From positions 1 through 64,000 of the forward strand of contig NZ_CP007595.1 of assembly GCF_000785535.1 (NCBI RefSeq): a DNA stretch of 64,000 nucleotides, read 5' to 3'. The stretch comes from Arthrobacter sp. PAMC 25486 (GTDB lineage: Bacteria; Actinomycetota; Actinomycetes; Actinomycetales; Micrococcaceae). The notes beneath the pieces are model-generated. The model searched no databases. It was not told the DNA's origin and saw only the letters and a program-made list of their open reading frames with translations. The translations under genes and the position numbers were made by a program. Shown here in pieces: positions 12,920-22,149 of the stretch. Numbering within the stretch: the stretch's first letter is position 1; each line of letters opens with the position of its first letter.

Positions 12920-13996
12920 ATGACACGGCGCGTTTTGATTCTGGCCCACACGGGCCGCGAAGAGTCGATGCTGGCCGCCCTGGAGGCGTGCGTCGAGCTT
13001 CACGCAAACGCCATAGTCCCCGTCATGTATGCCGAAGAACTGGCAGATTTGACGGGCTACCTGGGCGTTTCCGGGGTCAAGATGGAGATTCTCGACCGTG
13101 ATGTGACGCTCGCCGACATTGAACTGGTCATGGTCCTGGGCGGGGACGGCACCATTTTGCGTGCGGCCGAGATCGTCCGCGACTACGACGTTCCGCTATT
13201 GGGCGTGAATCTTGGCCATGTGGGATTCCTGGCCGAAAGTGAGCGCGAGGAATTGATCCAGACCGTGGCTGCCGTGGTGCAACGCAAATACTCGGTTGAG
13301 GAGCGCATGTGCCTGGATGTCATTGTCAGGGTTGCGGGCAAGGTGGTGGCCCACACCTGGGCCCTGAACGAGGTGGCCCTGGAAAAAGGAAACCGCGAAC
13401 GCATGATTGAGGTCGTCACCGAAGTGGACGGGCGCCCCCTCACCTCCTTCGGCTGTGACGGCGTCGTCATGGCCACCCCTACAGGCTCCACGGCCTACGC
13501 CTTTTCCGCCGGCGGTCCCGTCGTGTGGCCCGGAGTGGAGGCCTTGCTCATGGTGCCCATCAGCGCCCACGCCCTCTTTGCCAAGCCACTCGTCGTCTCA
13601 CCCTCATCAACACTCGCGGTGGAGGTGCTGACCCGCAACGGCGCCTACGGCGTCATCTGGTGCGACGGCCGCCGCACCGTGGACCTGCTGCCCGGCGCCC
13701 GCATCGAGGTCACCCGGTCACCCACGCCGGTGAAGCTGGCCCGCACACAGCAGTCAACGTTTTCCGAGCGTCTCGTGCGCAAATTCGAGCTGCCAGTCCA
13801 GGGCTGGCGCGGCCCGTCCCCGGAACAATCCGAACCGCCCACCACGCAGCTGCCCATCATCAAGCCGGCCAAACCGAAGACCCCCTTGGGCGGCCCGCCC
13901 GTGAACCGCATCCCCGAACTGCCTGACCTGACAGTTCCGCCGCCCACCACCACGTATTCGGGGACCACCTCCTTCTACGAAGAGGACCGCACGTGA
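12920..13996 (+). CDS. nadK: NAD kinase
   Basis: A 358-residue ATP-NAD kinase that makes NADP+ in the cytosol. The GGDG motif is at 74-77 (VLGGDGT), the NE pair at 150-151 (ALNEV), and the conserved TPTGSTAYAFSAGGP at 187-201. The last ~55 residues are a proline-rich tail beyond the catalytic domain, common in actinobacterial versions. AGGAAA precedes the ATG by 8 bases. It is 10 bp after tlyA and overlaps recN by 4 bp. Confidence 0.96.
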   Translation: MTRRVLILAHTGREESMLAALEACVELHANAIVPVMYAEELADLTGYLGVSGVKMEILDRDVTLADIELVMVLGGDGTILRAAEIVRDYDVPLLGVNLGHVGFLAESEREELIQTVAAVVQRKYSVEERMCLDVIVRVAGKVVAHTWALNEVALEKGNRERMIEVVTEVDGRPLTSFGCDGVVMATPTGSTAYAFSAGGPVVWPGVEALLMVPISAHALFAKPLVVSPSSTLAVEVLTRNGAYGVIWCDGRRTVDLLPGARIEVTRSPTPVKLARTQQSTFSERLVRKFELPVQGWRGPSPEQSEPPTTQLPIIKPAKPKTPLGGPPVNRIPELPDLTVPPPTTTYSGTTSFYEEDRT

Positions 13997-15720
13997 TCGA
14001 GGAAATCCGGATCCGGGATCTCGGGGTAATCTCCGAATCAACCCTTCCGCTGGGACCTGGCCTGAGCGTCGTCAGCGGCGAAACCGGTGCCGGAAAGACC
14101 ATGGTGGTGACCGCCGTCGGACTGCTGCTGGGCAACCGGGCAGATGCGGGGGCCGTGCGCAATGGTGCCAAGAGCGCCTCGGCCGAGGCCACGCTGACCC
14201 TGCCGGCGGGCCACCCTGCCCTGGTGCGTGCGCTGGAGGCCGGTGCCGACATTGACGAGTTCGACGGCGGTGCGCAGCTGATTCTGGCGCGCACCGTCAA
14301 CGCCGATGGGCGCAGCAGGGCGCATGTTGGCGGGCGCAGCGCCCCCATCGGTGTGCTCAATGAGCTGGGAGAGGCGCTCGTTGCCGTGCACGGGCAGTCG
14401 GACCAGATCCGGCTGAAAAACCCGTCGGCGCAGCGGCTTGCCCTGGACAAGTTTGCTGCCGAGGCGCACAAGGGCTTTGCCGCCACTGTGCGCAACTACC
14501 GGGACGTGTTTGAGCGGTGGCGTGCCGTCCAGGCGGAATTGGTACAGCTGCGCTCTGCGAGCCGGGAGCGGCTGCGGGAGGCGGAGTCCCTGACCACGGC
14601 GCTGGCCGAGATTGACGCCGTCGAACCTCTCACCGCAGAGGATGAACTGCTCAAGGCGGAGGCGGTGAAACTTGGCAACGTGGAAGAGCTGCGCAAGGCC
14701 ACACTGGGCGCCCATGAGGCGCTGAGTGCAACCGACTATGGCGACGGCCCCGATGCTGCCAGCCTGGTCGACACGGCCAAGCGGCTTGTGGAAACCGTCT
14801 CGGAGGCCGACGAGGAATTGCTGCAAACCACCAAGCGGCTCTCCGAAGTTGGTTATTTGCTGGCCGACATCGCCCGCGACCTGGCAAGTTACGCCACCTC
14901 CCTGGACTCCGAGGGGCCCGGCCGCTTGGCCGAGGTTGAGGACCGGCGCGGGGAACTGGCTGTTTTGGTGCGCAAGTATGCACCCAGCATTGACGAGGTC
15001 ATTGAATGGGCCGATGCGGCGCGGGTGCGGCTGGCCGAGCTCAGCGATGATTCGGGCCGGATTGAGGCGCTGGAGGCGGAGGAAATTGCCGCCCTGGCCG
15101 ACCTGGGCGTGCGTGCCGGGGAGTTGACGGCCCTGCGCCGCAAGGCAGCCGAGAAACTCGCCAAGGCAGTCAGTGCCGAACTGAAGGCCCTCGCCATGCC
15201 GGATGCCAGGCTCGTCATCGAGATCTCCGCCGCAGAACGCAGCATCCACGGTGAAGACGACATTGCCTTCCTGCTGGCCCCGCACGCGGGCGCCTCACCG
15301 CGCCCGCTGGGCAAGGGTGCCTCCGGTGGTGAGCTTTCCCGGGTCATGCTGGCGCTGGAAGTGGTGCTGGCCGCCGTCGACCCTGTCCCAACATTTGTCT
15401 TCGACGAAGTTGACTCCGGCGTGGGCGGCAAGGCAGCCGTGGAAATTGGCCGCCGACTGGCCATGCTGGCCCAACACGTACAGGTTTTGGTGGTCACGCA
15501 TCTGCCCCAGGTGGCAGCATTTGCCGACCAGCACGTGTTGGTGACCAAGAGTTCTGTGAGCAAAAACTCAACAGGCATCACCACCAGCAATGTCAAGCTT
15601 TTGACGTACGAGGAACGGGTAGTGGAATTGGCCCGAATGCTGGCAGGGCAGGAGGATTCTGCGACGGCGCAGGCCCACGCCAAGGAACTTTTGGCGCAGG
15701 CAGCACGCCCCCTTCAATAG
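13993..15720 (+). CDS. recN: DNA repair protein RecN
   Basis: A 575-residue SMC-like ATPase for double-strand-break repair. The Walker A is GETGAGKT (29-36), a long coiled-coil middle follows, the ABC signature is ASGGELSR (443-450), and the Walker B is FDEVDSG with the Asp-Glu pair at 471-472. Length is typical. The GTG at 13993 overlaps the nadK stop (GTGA). The operon probably ends or weakens here, since a 60-bp gap precedes pyrG. Confidence 0.96.
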   Translation: MIEEIRIRDLGVISESTLPLGPGLSVVSGETGAGKTMVVTAVGLLLGNRADAGAVRNGAKSASAEATLTLPAGHPALVRALEAGADIDEFDGGAQLILARTVNADGRSRAHVGGRSAPIGVLNELGEALVAVHGQSDQIRLKNPSAQRLALDKFAAEAHKGFAATVRNYRDVFERWRAVQAELVQLRSASRERLREAESLTTALAEIDAVEPLTAEDELLKAEAVKLGNVEELRKATLGAHEALSATDYGDGPDAASLVDTAKRLVETVSEADEELLQTTKRLSEVGYLLADIARDLASYATSLDSEGPGRLAEVEDRRGELAVLVRKYAPSIDEVIEWADAARVRLAELSDDSGRIEALEAEEIAALADLGVRAGELTALRRKAAEKLAKAVSAELKALAMPDARLVIEISAAERSIHGEDDIAFLLAPHAGASPRPLGKGASGGELSRVMLALEVVLAAVDPVPTFVFDEVDSGVGGKAAVEIGRRLAMLAQHVQVLVVTHLPQVAAFADQHVLVTKSSVSKNSTGITTSNVKLLTYEERVVELARMLAGQEDSATAQAHAKELLAQAARPLQ

Positions 15721-15780
15721 TATTTTGGGTGGCGGTGGAGAAAATTCACGGCCTCTCACAACAGATAATCGGCTCATTAG

Positions 15781-17487
15781 ATGATAGGCTCGAACTCCGT
15801 GGTGCAACGATCAAATTCCCGGCTCAGTGGTCAGTCCAAGACGACCAAACACATCTTCGTCACCGGCGGAGTCGCGTCCTCGCTCGGCAAGGGACTGACG
15901 GCTTCCAGCCTCGGTCACCTACTCCGTGCACGCGGCCTGTCGGTCACAATGCAAAAACTCGATCCCTATCTCAATGTGGATCCAGGCACAATGAATCCTT
16001 TCCAACATGGAGAAGTCTTCGTCACCGACGACGGCGCCGAAACTGACCTGGACATTGGCCATTACGAGCGCTTCCTCGATGAGAATCTCGAAGGCTCAGC
16101 CAATGTCACCACAGGTCAGGTGTACTCCACCGTCATCGCCAAGGAACGCCGCGGCGAATACCTGGGCGACACCGTGCAGGTCATCCCGCACATCACCGAT
16201 GAGATCAAGCGCCGCATGCGCCTGCCCTCTGAAGGTGCCGACGCGCCCGATGTGATCATCACCGAAATTGGTGGCACGGTGGGCGACATCGAGTCCCAGC
16301 CGTTCCTGGAGTCAGCACGCCAGGTGCGCCAGGACGTGGGCCGCAACAACGTGTTCTTCGCGCATGTCTCCCTGGTTCCCTACATTGGCCCGTCCCAGGA
16401 ACTGAAGACCAAGCCGACCCAGCACTCGGTTGCTGCGCTGCGCTCCCTGGGCATCCAGCCCGATGCCATCATCCTGCGCTCGGACCGGGTCCTGCCCGAC
16501 GCCATGCACGCCAAGATTGGCCGTGCCTGCGACGTGGACGTCGAAGCTGTCATCGGCTGCCCCGATGCCTCCAGCATCTACGACATTCCCAAGACGCTGC
16601 ATGCCCAGGGCCTGGACTCCTACATTGTGCGTGCCCTTGACCTGCCGTTCAAGGATGTTGACTGGACCAAGTGGGACAAGCTCCTAGAAGTGGTGCACAA
16701 CCCCGCCCACCACATTGAGATTGCCCTGGTTGGCAAGTACATCGAGCTGCCTGACGCTTACCTCTCCGTGACCGAGGCCCTGCGCGCCGGCGGCTTCGCC
16801 AACGCCACCAAGGTCAAGATCAGGTGGGTGCCTTCCGATGACTGCGCCAGCGAGGCTGGTGCCCGCAAGGCACTTGCCGACGTTGATGCCATCTGTGTTC
16901 CCGGAGGTTTCGGCATCCGCGGACTCGAAGGCAAGCTGGGTGCGCTGAAGTTCGCCCGCGAAAACCAGATCCCCACCCTGGGCCTGTGCCTTGGCCTGCA
17001 GTCCATGGTCATTGAATATGCACGCAACGTTGTGGGCCTCGAAGGGGCATCGTCCTCGGAATTTGATGAGAACCCCACGTACCCCGTCATTGCCACCATG
17101 GAAGAGCAGCAGGACATTGTGGCCGGCTTGGGTGACCTGGGCGGCACCATGCGCCTGGGCCTCTACCCGGCAGTGCTGACCGAAGGCTCCGTCGTAGCGG
17201 AAACGTACGGCACCACGGATGTCTCCGAGCGCCACCGGCACCGCTACGAGGTGAACAACAAGTACCGCGAGCAGATTGCAGCAGCCGGGCTTGTCTTCTC
17301 AGGCACCTCACCCGACGGCAAACTGGTTGAGTACGTGGAGCTTCCCCGCGAGGTCCACCCGTACTACGTCTCCACCCAGGCGCACCCCGAACTGAGCTCG
17401 CGTCCCACCCGGCCGCACCCGCTCTTTGCCGGGCTTGTTGCCGCAGCCCTGGACCGCCAGAACGCCACACGGCTGCTGGAGGTCTAA
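15781..17487 (+). CDS. pyrG: CTP synthase
   Basis: A 568-residue enzyme that aminates UTP to CTP using ATP and glutamine. The N-terminal amidoligase domain contains [13 protein letters not shown]. The C-terminal glutaminase domain has nucleophile Cys403 in GLCLGLQ and the His535/Glu537 pair in QAHPE. The ATG at 15781 leaves a ~19-residue N-terminal extension before the core; an in-frame GTG at 15799 is possible. A GATAAT hexamer at 15764-15769 just upstream could be the -10 of its own promoter, giving a very short leader. The next gene starts directly after the stop. Confidence 0.97.
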   Translation: MIGSNSVVQRSNSRLSGQSKTTKHIFVTGGVASSLGKGLTASSLGHLLRARGLSVTMQKLDPYLNVDPGTMNPFQHGEVFVTDDGAETDLDIGHYERFLDENLEGSANVTTGQVYSTVIAKERRGEYLGDTVQVIPHITDEIKRRMRLPSEGADAPDVIITEIGGTVGDIESQPFLESARQVRQDVGRNNVFFAHVSLVPYIGPSQELKTKPTQHSVAALRSLGIQPDAIILRSDRVLPDAMHAKIGRACDVDVEAVIGCPDASSIYDIPKTLHAQGLDSYIVRALDLPFKDVDWTKWDKLLEVVHNPAHHIEIALVGKYIELPDAYLSVTEALRAGGFANATKVKIRWVPSDDCASEAGARKALADVDAICVPGGFGIRGLEGKLGALKFARENQIPTLGLCLGLQSMVIEYARNVVGLEGASSSEFDENPTYPVIATMEEQQDIVAGLGDLGGTMRLGLYPAVLTEGSVVAETYGTTDVSERHRHRYEVNNKYREQIAAAGLVFSGTSPDGKLVEYVELPREVHPYYVSTQAHPELSSRPTRPHPLFAGLVAAALDRQNATRLLEV

Positions 17488-18195
17488 GTGGGAAACCTTG
17501 GTGCATCGGGGACAGCAGAGCCGCGTGCCGCTGATGAAACTTCCTCCGCCGGCTGGACTTCATCAGTTGCGGATGAAGAAAGCTACCGGACGCTGCATTC
17601 ACAGTCCACGGTGTACCAAGGGCGAATCTGGAACATTGTTTCAGACACGTTTTCACTGACACCCGGCTCCGAGCCGCTGACCCGGGATTACATTGACCAT
17701 CCCGGGGCAGTGGCTGTGGTGGTGCTCAACGAGAGCCACCAAGTGCTGCTGTTGCGCCAATACCGCCACCCCGTCCAAATGAACCTGTGGGAGATTCCTG
17801 CCGGTCTGCTGGATGTGAAGGGTGAGGACTTTGTTGTGGGCGCCGCCCGCGAATTGGCCGAAGAAGCCGATCTTGCGGCGGCCCAATGGGACGTGCTGAC
17901 CGACTTCTTCAACTCCCCGGGTTCCTCGAGCGAGGCGATCCGGATCTATCTGGCACGCGGCATCACCGAGGTTCCCGAAGAGCTGCGCCATGTGCGCACC
18001 GACGAGGAAGCCGAGATCGAGTTTGCCTGGGTTGACCTCGAGGAGGCGGCCGCGGCGGTTTTGGGCGGGCGCATACACAACCCGTCCGCCGTCGTCGGTA
18101 TTTTGGCAGCAGCCCAGGCCGTGCGCACTGGCTTTGCGGACTTGCGTCCCGGCAATGCGCCGTGGCCCGAGCACCCCTCCCAGCGCCAACAGTGA
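17488..18195 (+). CDS. NUDIX hydrolase, ADP-ribose pyrophosphatase type
   Basis: A 235-residue protein whose NUDIX box reads GEDFVVGAARELAEEADL, with the R-E-x-x-E-E metal-binding core intact. Residues before it (EIPAGLLDV) match the ADP-ribose pyrophosphatase subgroup. One extra residue lies between the first Gly and Glu of the consensus, a variant I recall as usual in actinobacterial members. It hydrolyses nucleoside diphosphate derivatives in the cytosol. The start GTG abuts the pyrG stop and the end overlaps xerD by 4 bp. It is the standard gene between pyrG and xerD in actinobacteria. Confidence 0.9.
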   Translation: MGNLGASGTAEPRAADETSSAGWTSSVADEESYRTLHSQSTVYQGRIWNIVSDTFSLTPGSEPLTRDYIDHPGAVAVVVLNESHQVLLLRQYRHPVQMNLWEIPAGLLDVKGEDFVVGAARELAEEADLAAAQWDVLTDFFNSPGSSSEAIRIYLARGITEVPEELRHVRTDEEAEIEFAWVDLEEAAAAVLGGRIHNPSAVVGILAAAQAVRTGFADLRPGNAPWPEHPSQRQQ

Positions 18196-19166
18196 CCGCC
18201 ACGGGCAGCACGGACGACGGGGGAGCGCCCACCGCGCTCTCACAGGCCATGGCCGACTATGTACAGCACATCGGTGTTGAACGCGGCCTGGCCCCCAACA
18301 CCTTGGCGGCTTACCAGCGGGATTTGCGCCGCTACGGAGCCTTTCTGGCCGCGGCCGGGGTGAGCGAGCCGGGCAGGGTTACCCGGCGCCAGGTCAGCGA
18401 GTTTGCGCAGGGCCTGTCCGACGGCGCCGATGGCGGTTCCGCCCTGGGCATGCGGTCGGTGGCGCGGACCATTGTTGCTGTGCGCGGACTGCACAAATTC
18501 TGGGCGCTCGAGGGAGTCTGCGATGCTGACCCCGCCGCCGACATCCACCCGCCGCAGCCTGGCCGGCGCCTGCCCAAGGCCATCAGCGTCCACGACGTGA
18601 CCCGGATTCTGGAAGCGGCAGGCACCGATACCCCCACCGGGCTGCGCGATGCCGCCATGCTCGAATTCCTGTACTCCACCGGCGCCCGCATCAGCGAGGC
18701 CGTGGGGCTCGACGTTGACGATTTGGTGTTCCCGGACGCGTCCCACGATGGACCCTCCCTGGTGCGGCTGTTCGGCAAGGGCTCCAAGGAACGCATCGTG
18801 CCGATCGGTTCCTACGCACTGAGAGCGTTGGACGCCTACCTGGTGCGGGGGCGGCCGGCCCTGGTCGCGAAGGGAACGGGCACGCCTGCCTTGTTCCTGA
18901 ACGCCCGGGGCGGACGCATCAGCCGGCAAAGTGTGTGGACCATCCTGAAAACCGTGGCCGAGCGTGCGCAGGTGGAGGCGGATGTTTCCCCGCACACGCT
19001 GCGGCACTCCTTCGCCACCCACCTGCTGGAGGGTGGCGCCGACGTGCGCGTCGTGCAGGAACTGCTGGGCCACGCCTCCGTGACCACCACGCAGGTGTAC
19101 ACGCTGGTCACGGCGGAGACGTTGCGCGAGGTCTACGCGGCGGCGCACCCCCGCGCCCTCGGCTGA
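18192..19166 (+). CDS. xerD: Tyrosine site-specific recombinase XerD
   Basis: A 324-residue integrase-family recombinase. The N-terminal SAM-like core-binding domain spans residues ~20-110. The catalytic residues are Arg166 (GARISE), His268 and Arg271 (HTLRHSF), His294 (LLGHAS) and the nucleophile Tyr303. XerD with XerC resolves chromosome dimers at dif. The GTG at 18192 overlaps the NUDIX stop; a longer version from 18162 would only add residues from the overlap. In many actinobacteria parA and scpAB are close downstream; here they are 42 kb away. Confidence 0.95.
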   Translation: MTATGSTDDGGAPTALSQAMADYVQHIGVERGLAPNTLAAYQRDLRRYGAFLAAAGVSEPGRVTRRQVSEFAQGLSDGADGGSALGMRSVARTIVAVRGLHKFWALEGVCDADPAADIHPPQPGRRLPKAISVHDVTRILEAAGTDTPTGLRDAAMLEFLYSTGARISEAVGLDVDDLVFPDASHDGPSLVRLFGKGSKERIVPIGSYALRALDAYLVRGRPALVAKGTGTPALFLNARGGRISRQSVWTILKTVAERAQVEADVSPHTLRHSFATHLLEGGADVRVVQELLGHASVTTTQVYTLVTAETLREVYAAAHPRALG

Positions 19167-19184
19167 CCCGCCCTGCGCTATTGG

Positions 19185-19280
19185 ATCTGTGTGGCAGTTG
19201 TTGGACCAAAAACGGACCAAAAACGGCTGGAAACCGTTGTTCACGTCCTGTTGTCCACGCCCAACAACTGCCACACAGAT
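19185..19280. repeat. 20-bp perfect inverted repeat after xerD
   Basis: ATCTGTGTGGCAGTTGTTGG (19185-19204) is exactly inverted at 19261-19280. The 56-base loop contains a tandem ACCAAAAACGG pair and a smaller possible AAC/GTT stem. It could be the xerD terminator, a mobile palindromic element or an insertion scar at the break in synteny. It has no T-run on either side. Confidence 0.8.
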
Positions 19281-19523
19281 TTTCAGGGGACGCCGCAGTG
19301 CGCTGAAAGATGCCTTGACGCCACCCCTCGAACCCGTCCATGATCGTGGGAACCGTTCACAAGAGAAGGGGGTAGGTGCACGTTCGATGAAGAACTGGAC
19401 AAAGGTATCGGGGAGGGTCGTCGCTTCTCCGCTGACGACTTCGATGGACGTGGGTCTGAGATGGCAGGCCGACCCATTCGGTTGCGACTATGCGACAGCG
19501 AAAGAGCTCCCATGTGCCCCGGC

Positions 19524-20003
19524 ATGACCGATAATCACGAGCAGTTTCACTACGTCCCGCTCCACGGAACACCAGAACCAGGGTTCTACGCTCAAAGTCT
19601 CCCCTTCGACACGTCCACCCTCAGTGTGATCGGGACGGACGCCATTTGCGAGGTCGATAAGACTCCTACGGCCAACGTACGGCCGAACATGAGTATCAAG
19701 GTCACGCAGTACCTCCGCCTATCCGACGAATCCTTGATACGACTCGACATGGATCGAGGAGTCACCTCCGTCAAGCACGGAATCAGCGAGGTTGTCTCCT
19801 GGAAGCGGTCGGCGGATAATCTGATCGCAGAGATCCTGACGTTGGTGCAGGTGGATGATGCGGACCGCCCGGGTGAACATCCATGGGACGAGCTTGCAGA
19901 AACGGCCCGGAAGCGCGGGATCGATGTCGACGAGGCAACACTGCGAGAGCTGCCGTACCGTGTGCTGCTGACGGAGGAAGTCATCACCTTGCTCGAACTT
20001 TGA
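19524..20003 (+). CDS. Hypothetical protein, no family recognised
   Basis: About 159 residues from the ATG at 19524, soluble, with no signal peptide or membrane span. The sequence (TDNHEQFHYVPLHG at the start, ITLLEL at the end) matches nothing I know. Two other in-frame starts exist at 19461 and 19512. The frame is open back to 19344 with protein-like content (FDEELDKGIGEGRRFSADDF), so the gene may be longer or a fusion of a broken upstream gene. Codon use is less GC-biased at third positions than in the housekeeping block, which suggests foreign origin. Confidence 0.5.
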   Translation: MTDNHEQFHYVPLHGTPEPGFYAQSLPFDTSTLSVIGTDAICEVDKTPTANVRPNMSIKVTQYLRLSDESLIRLDMDRGVTSVKHGISEVVSWKRSADNLIAEILTLVQVDDADRPGEHPWDELAETARKRGIDVDEATLRELPYRVLLTEEVITLLEL

Positions 20004-20094
20004 GTTCGGCGAGATTCACACCGCCACCTATGAGGTCCGGGACGTGACGCTTCGAGATCTGCCGGCCGCCAGCTTGGCGTCCTAAACTGGGTAC

Positions 20095-20605
20095 ATGAGC
20101 GACGCCGCTGAGTTCTTTCGCACCCAGCTGCAGTTTGGAGATTGACGTCACGGACGTCCGTGCCGGCTTGGACGCCGGCAAATTTGTGCTGGTGGACACA
20201 CGCCGGCACGCCTCGTGGGAGCACAGCCACATCCCCGGTGCCCTGCACCTGCCCACCGTGCTCATCCCCAACCAGGCCCATGTGCTCATCCCAGCGGGCA
20301 CGCCCGTGGTGGTGTATTCGTGGGGTCTGGGCTGCAACGGCAGCACCCTTGCCGCCCTGGCCTTTGCCGAATTGGGCTACCCGATGCCAGCAATGATCGG
20401 TGGCATAGAATACTGGGCCAGGAACGGCCTGCCCGTGGAAACCTTCGACAGCATCACCACCGTTTGGGAAGAATGCCAGATTTTGAGCTATGGCATTCGT
20501 CCCAAACGGGGGAATTTTTTGGCTCCTGTGACTATTCCGTGGGTGATTGAGCCGGACACCCACCTTCCCGGCTGTCAGGTATCAAGCCGCTGTCGCCGTG
20601 GATGA
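20095..20605 (+). pseudogene. Rhodanese-like domain protein, frameshifted near its start
   Basis: The ATG at 20095 opens a short frame (MSDAAEFFRTQLQF) that stops at 20145. The rhodanese body continues in the next frame from ~20138 (EIDVTDVRAGLDAGKFVLVD). Removing one G from TTTGGAG at 20134-20140 joins both parts. The body has HIPGALHLP and GGIEYW, typical of single-domain rhodaneses. The active-site loop reads YSWGLGCNG, where I expect YCWGPGCNG, so the first Cys appears to be Ser. The end past residue ~105 of the body is not rhodanese-like. Either an authentic pseudogene or a sequencing slip. Confidence 0.7.
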
Positions 20606-20987
20606 GAGGTAAATGCGCGCCGAGAAGGGGCCAAAATCGCATAGATCTGAGCGTGTTTCGCCGAAAATGGTGCAGGCTCGCGAGCAGGGCGTTGCTTTGA
20701 CGCCAGGTCACGGGTTGGGACCATTCTCGGCGAAACAGGACGCCACGCGATACGGCTCAGGCCCATTCTCGGCGAAGCACACACCCTCCGGCATGGGTTT
20801 CCCGTACCCCTGCGATAAGGAAGCAGGGGAAAGGAAGCGGAGACGGTGGCTAGTACCCGAGCAGTAGTCCACCCAGCAGCCCTTTATCAGGGGGAGAGTC
20901 TGAAGGCGTGACGGTGAACTCACTCACGGAACAGTCACAAGAACCACATTCTTCCTTGGCCGGGGCGTGGGTTAGGAAGTGACGGCG
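20606..20987. repeat. Intergenic repeat array, four TTCGCCGAGAATGG-type motifs
   Basis: No gene is visible in this 380-bp gap. The motif occurs at 20617-20630 (GCGCCGAGAAGGGG), 20655-20671 (GTTTCGCCGAAAATGGT), inverted at 20720-20736 (ACCATTCTCGGCGAAAC) and inverted again at 20762-20777. Copies two and three form a 17-bp inverted repeat with one mismatch. A GGAAGTGACGGCG duplication lies at the 3' end of the next gene (20970-21000). Confidence 0.75.
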
Positions 20988-21392
20988 TTAGGAAGTGACG
21001 GCGAGGGCGTCGATTTCCACCAGCATGACCTCGTGCGGCAGGTCAACAAAGACCGTGGTGCGTGAGGGCAGTGCGCCGCTGGGGACGTTTTCCCTGATGA
21101 ACTCGCCGTACACCTCGTTCATGGCGGGGAAGTCGTCGCGCGTGGTCAGGTAGACGCGGAACATGATGACGTCCTCCACGGAGGAGCCGCCCGCATCCAG
21201 GATGGCCTTGACGTTTTCCAGTGTGCGGCGTGTCTGGGCGCGGACGTCACCGGTGCCAATGTACTCATTGCTGGCCGGATCCACGGCGCCCTGGCCGGAC
21301 ACCTGGAACATATTGCCCTTTTTCACTCCTTGGGAGAAGACATGGGCGGGTGCCGGGGCATCATCGGTTAATACAACAGTCTTGTCAGTCAT
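20988..21392 (-). CDS. ridA: RidA/YjgF-type enamine/imine deaminase
   Basis: A 134-residue RidA-family protein with QTRRTLENVKAILDAGGSS and LPSRTTVFVDLP. The arginine in PSRTTV is the one that binds the substrate carboxylate in the family. RidA hydrolyses reactive 2-aminoacrylate-type enamines released by PLP dehydratases. It overlaps the IclR gene by 8 bp and is the last gene of the operon kinase-iclR-ridA. A PLP dehydratase lies in the divergent operon, giving it an obvious partner. Confidence 0.92.
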   Translation of the reverse strand: MTDKTVVLTDDAPAPAHVFSQGVKKGNMFQVSGQGAVDPASNEYIGTGDVRAQTRRTLENVKAILDAGGSSVEDVIMFRVYLTTRDDFPAMNEVYGEFIRENVPSGALPSRTTVFVDLPHEVMLVEIDALAVTS

Positions 21393-22149
21393 GGAGTCTC
21401 TCTTTCTGGGGAGCCCAGCCCAGATCCTTGGAGATGGCCTGTGTTCCGTTCATTAACGTGGGTAGCAGCTTCAACAGTTCCTCATAGCTGAGCAGTACCA
21501 CCGGCACCGAGAACGACGCCGCAGCCACAACACGGCCGGAGGCGTCCCGGATGGGGGCGCCAATGCAGTGCACGAACGATTCATGTTCCGATTTGTCCTG
21601 CGCCCACCCTTGTTCCCGGACTTGTGCCAGTTCTGCCAGCAGTTCCTCCGGTGTCCCCAGCGTGTTCTCCGTCAGTCTGACATAGTCCAGGCCGGCGGCG
21701 ATGTGCTCCTGCCGGGATCGGGGCATATCCGCCAGGATCACCTTCGCGACAGCGGCCGAATGCAGCGCTGCCGTCAGGCCGATCCTTGAGTACATGCGCA
21801 CCGGGTGGTGGGATTCGTACTTGTCGATGTACACCACCTCCGAGCCCTCCCACTCGGCCAGGTGGACGGTGTGACCGGTGGCATCGTTCAGCTTGGCCAG
21901 GTGCGGCCGCGCCACCGCCCGAATGTCGCGCTGCTCCAGTGCTTTGGACGACAGCTCAAAAAGCTTGCGTCCCAGCTGAAACTGCCCGGCCCCGTTGCGC
22001 ACCAGAAAATGCTCTGCCTCGAGCGAGTGCAGAAGGCGCATGACAGTGGTCTTGTGGACGTTCGCGGTGGCCGCCAGCTCATCCAGCGTGGCGGGGCGTT
22101 CCGCCAGTTGGGACAACAGCCCCAAGGCGCGGACAAGGCTTTGGCTCAC
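21385..22149 (-). CDS. IclR-family transcriptional regulator
   Basis: A 254-residue regulator. The N-terminal winged helix covers residues ~1-60 (LDELAATANVHKTTVMRLLH) and the effector-binding IclR domain follows (HPVRMYSRIGLTAALHSAA, DASGRVVAAASFSVP). The GTG at 22149 overlaps the kinase stop (GTGA); longer in-frame extensions run into the kinase gene. It probably controls both divergent operons from the intergenic region at 23220-23368, where an inverted repeat TGCAAC-N4-GTTGCA overlaps a promoter. Confidence 0.92.
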   Translation of the reverse strand: MSQSLVRALGLLSQLAERPATLDELAATANVHKTTVMRLLHSLEAEHFLVRNGAGQFQLGRKLFELSSKALEQRDIRAVARPHLAKLNDATGHTVHLAEWEGSEVVYIDKYESHHPVRMYSRIGLTAALHSAAVAKVILADMPRSRQEHIAAGLDYVRLTENTLGTPEELLAELAQVREQGWAQDKSEHESFVHCIGAPIRDASGRVVAAASFSVPVVLLSYEELLKLLPTLMNGTQAISKDLGWAPQKERLHD

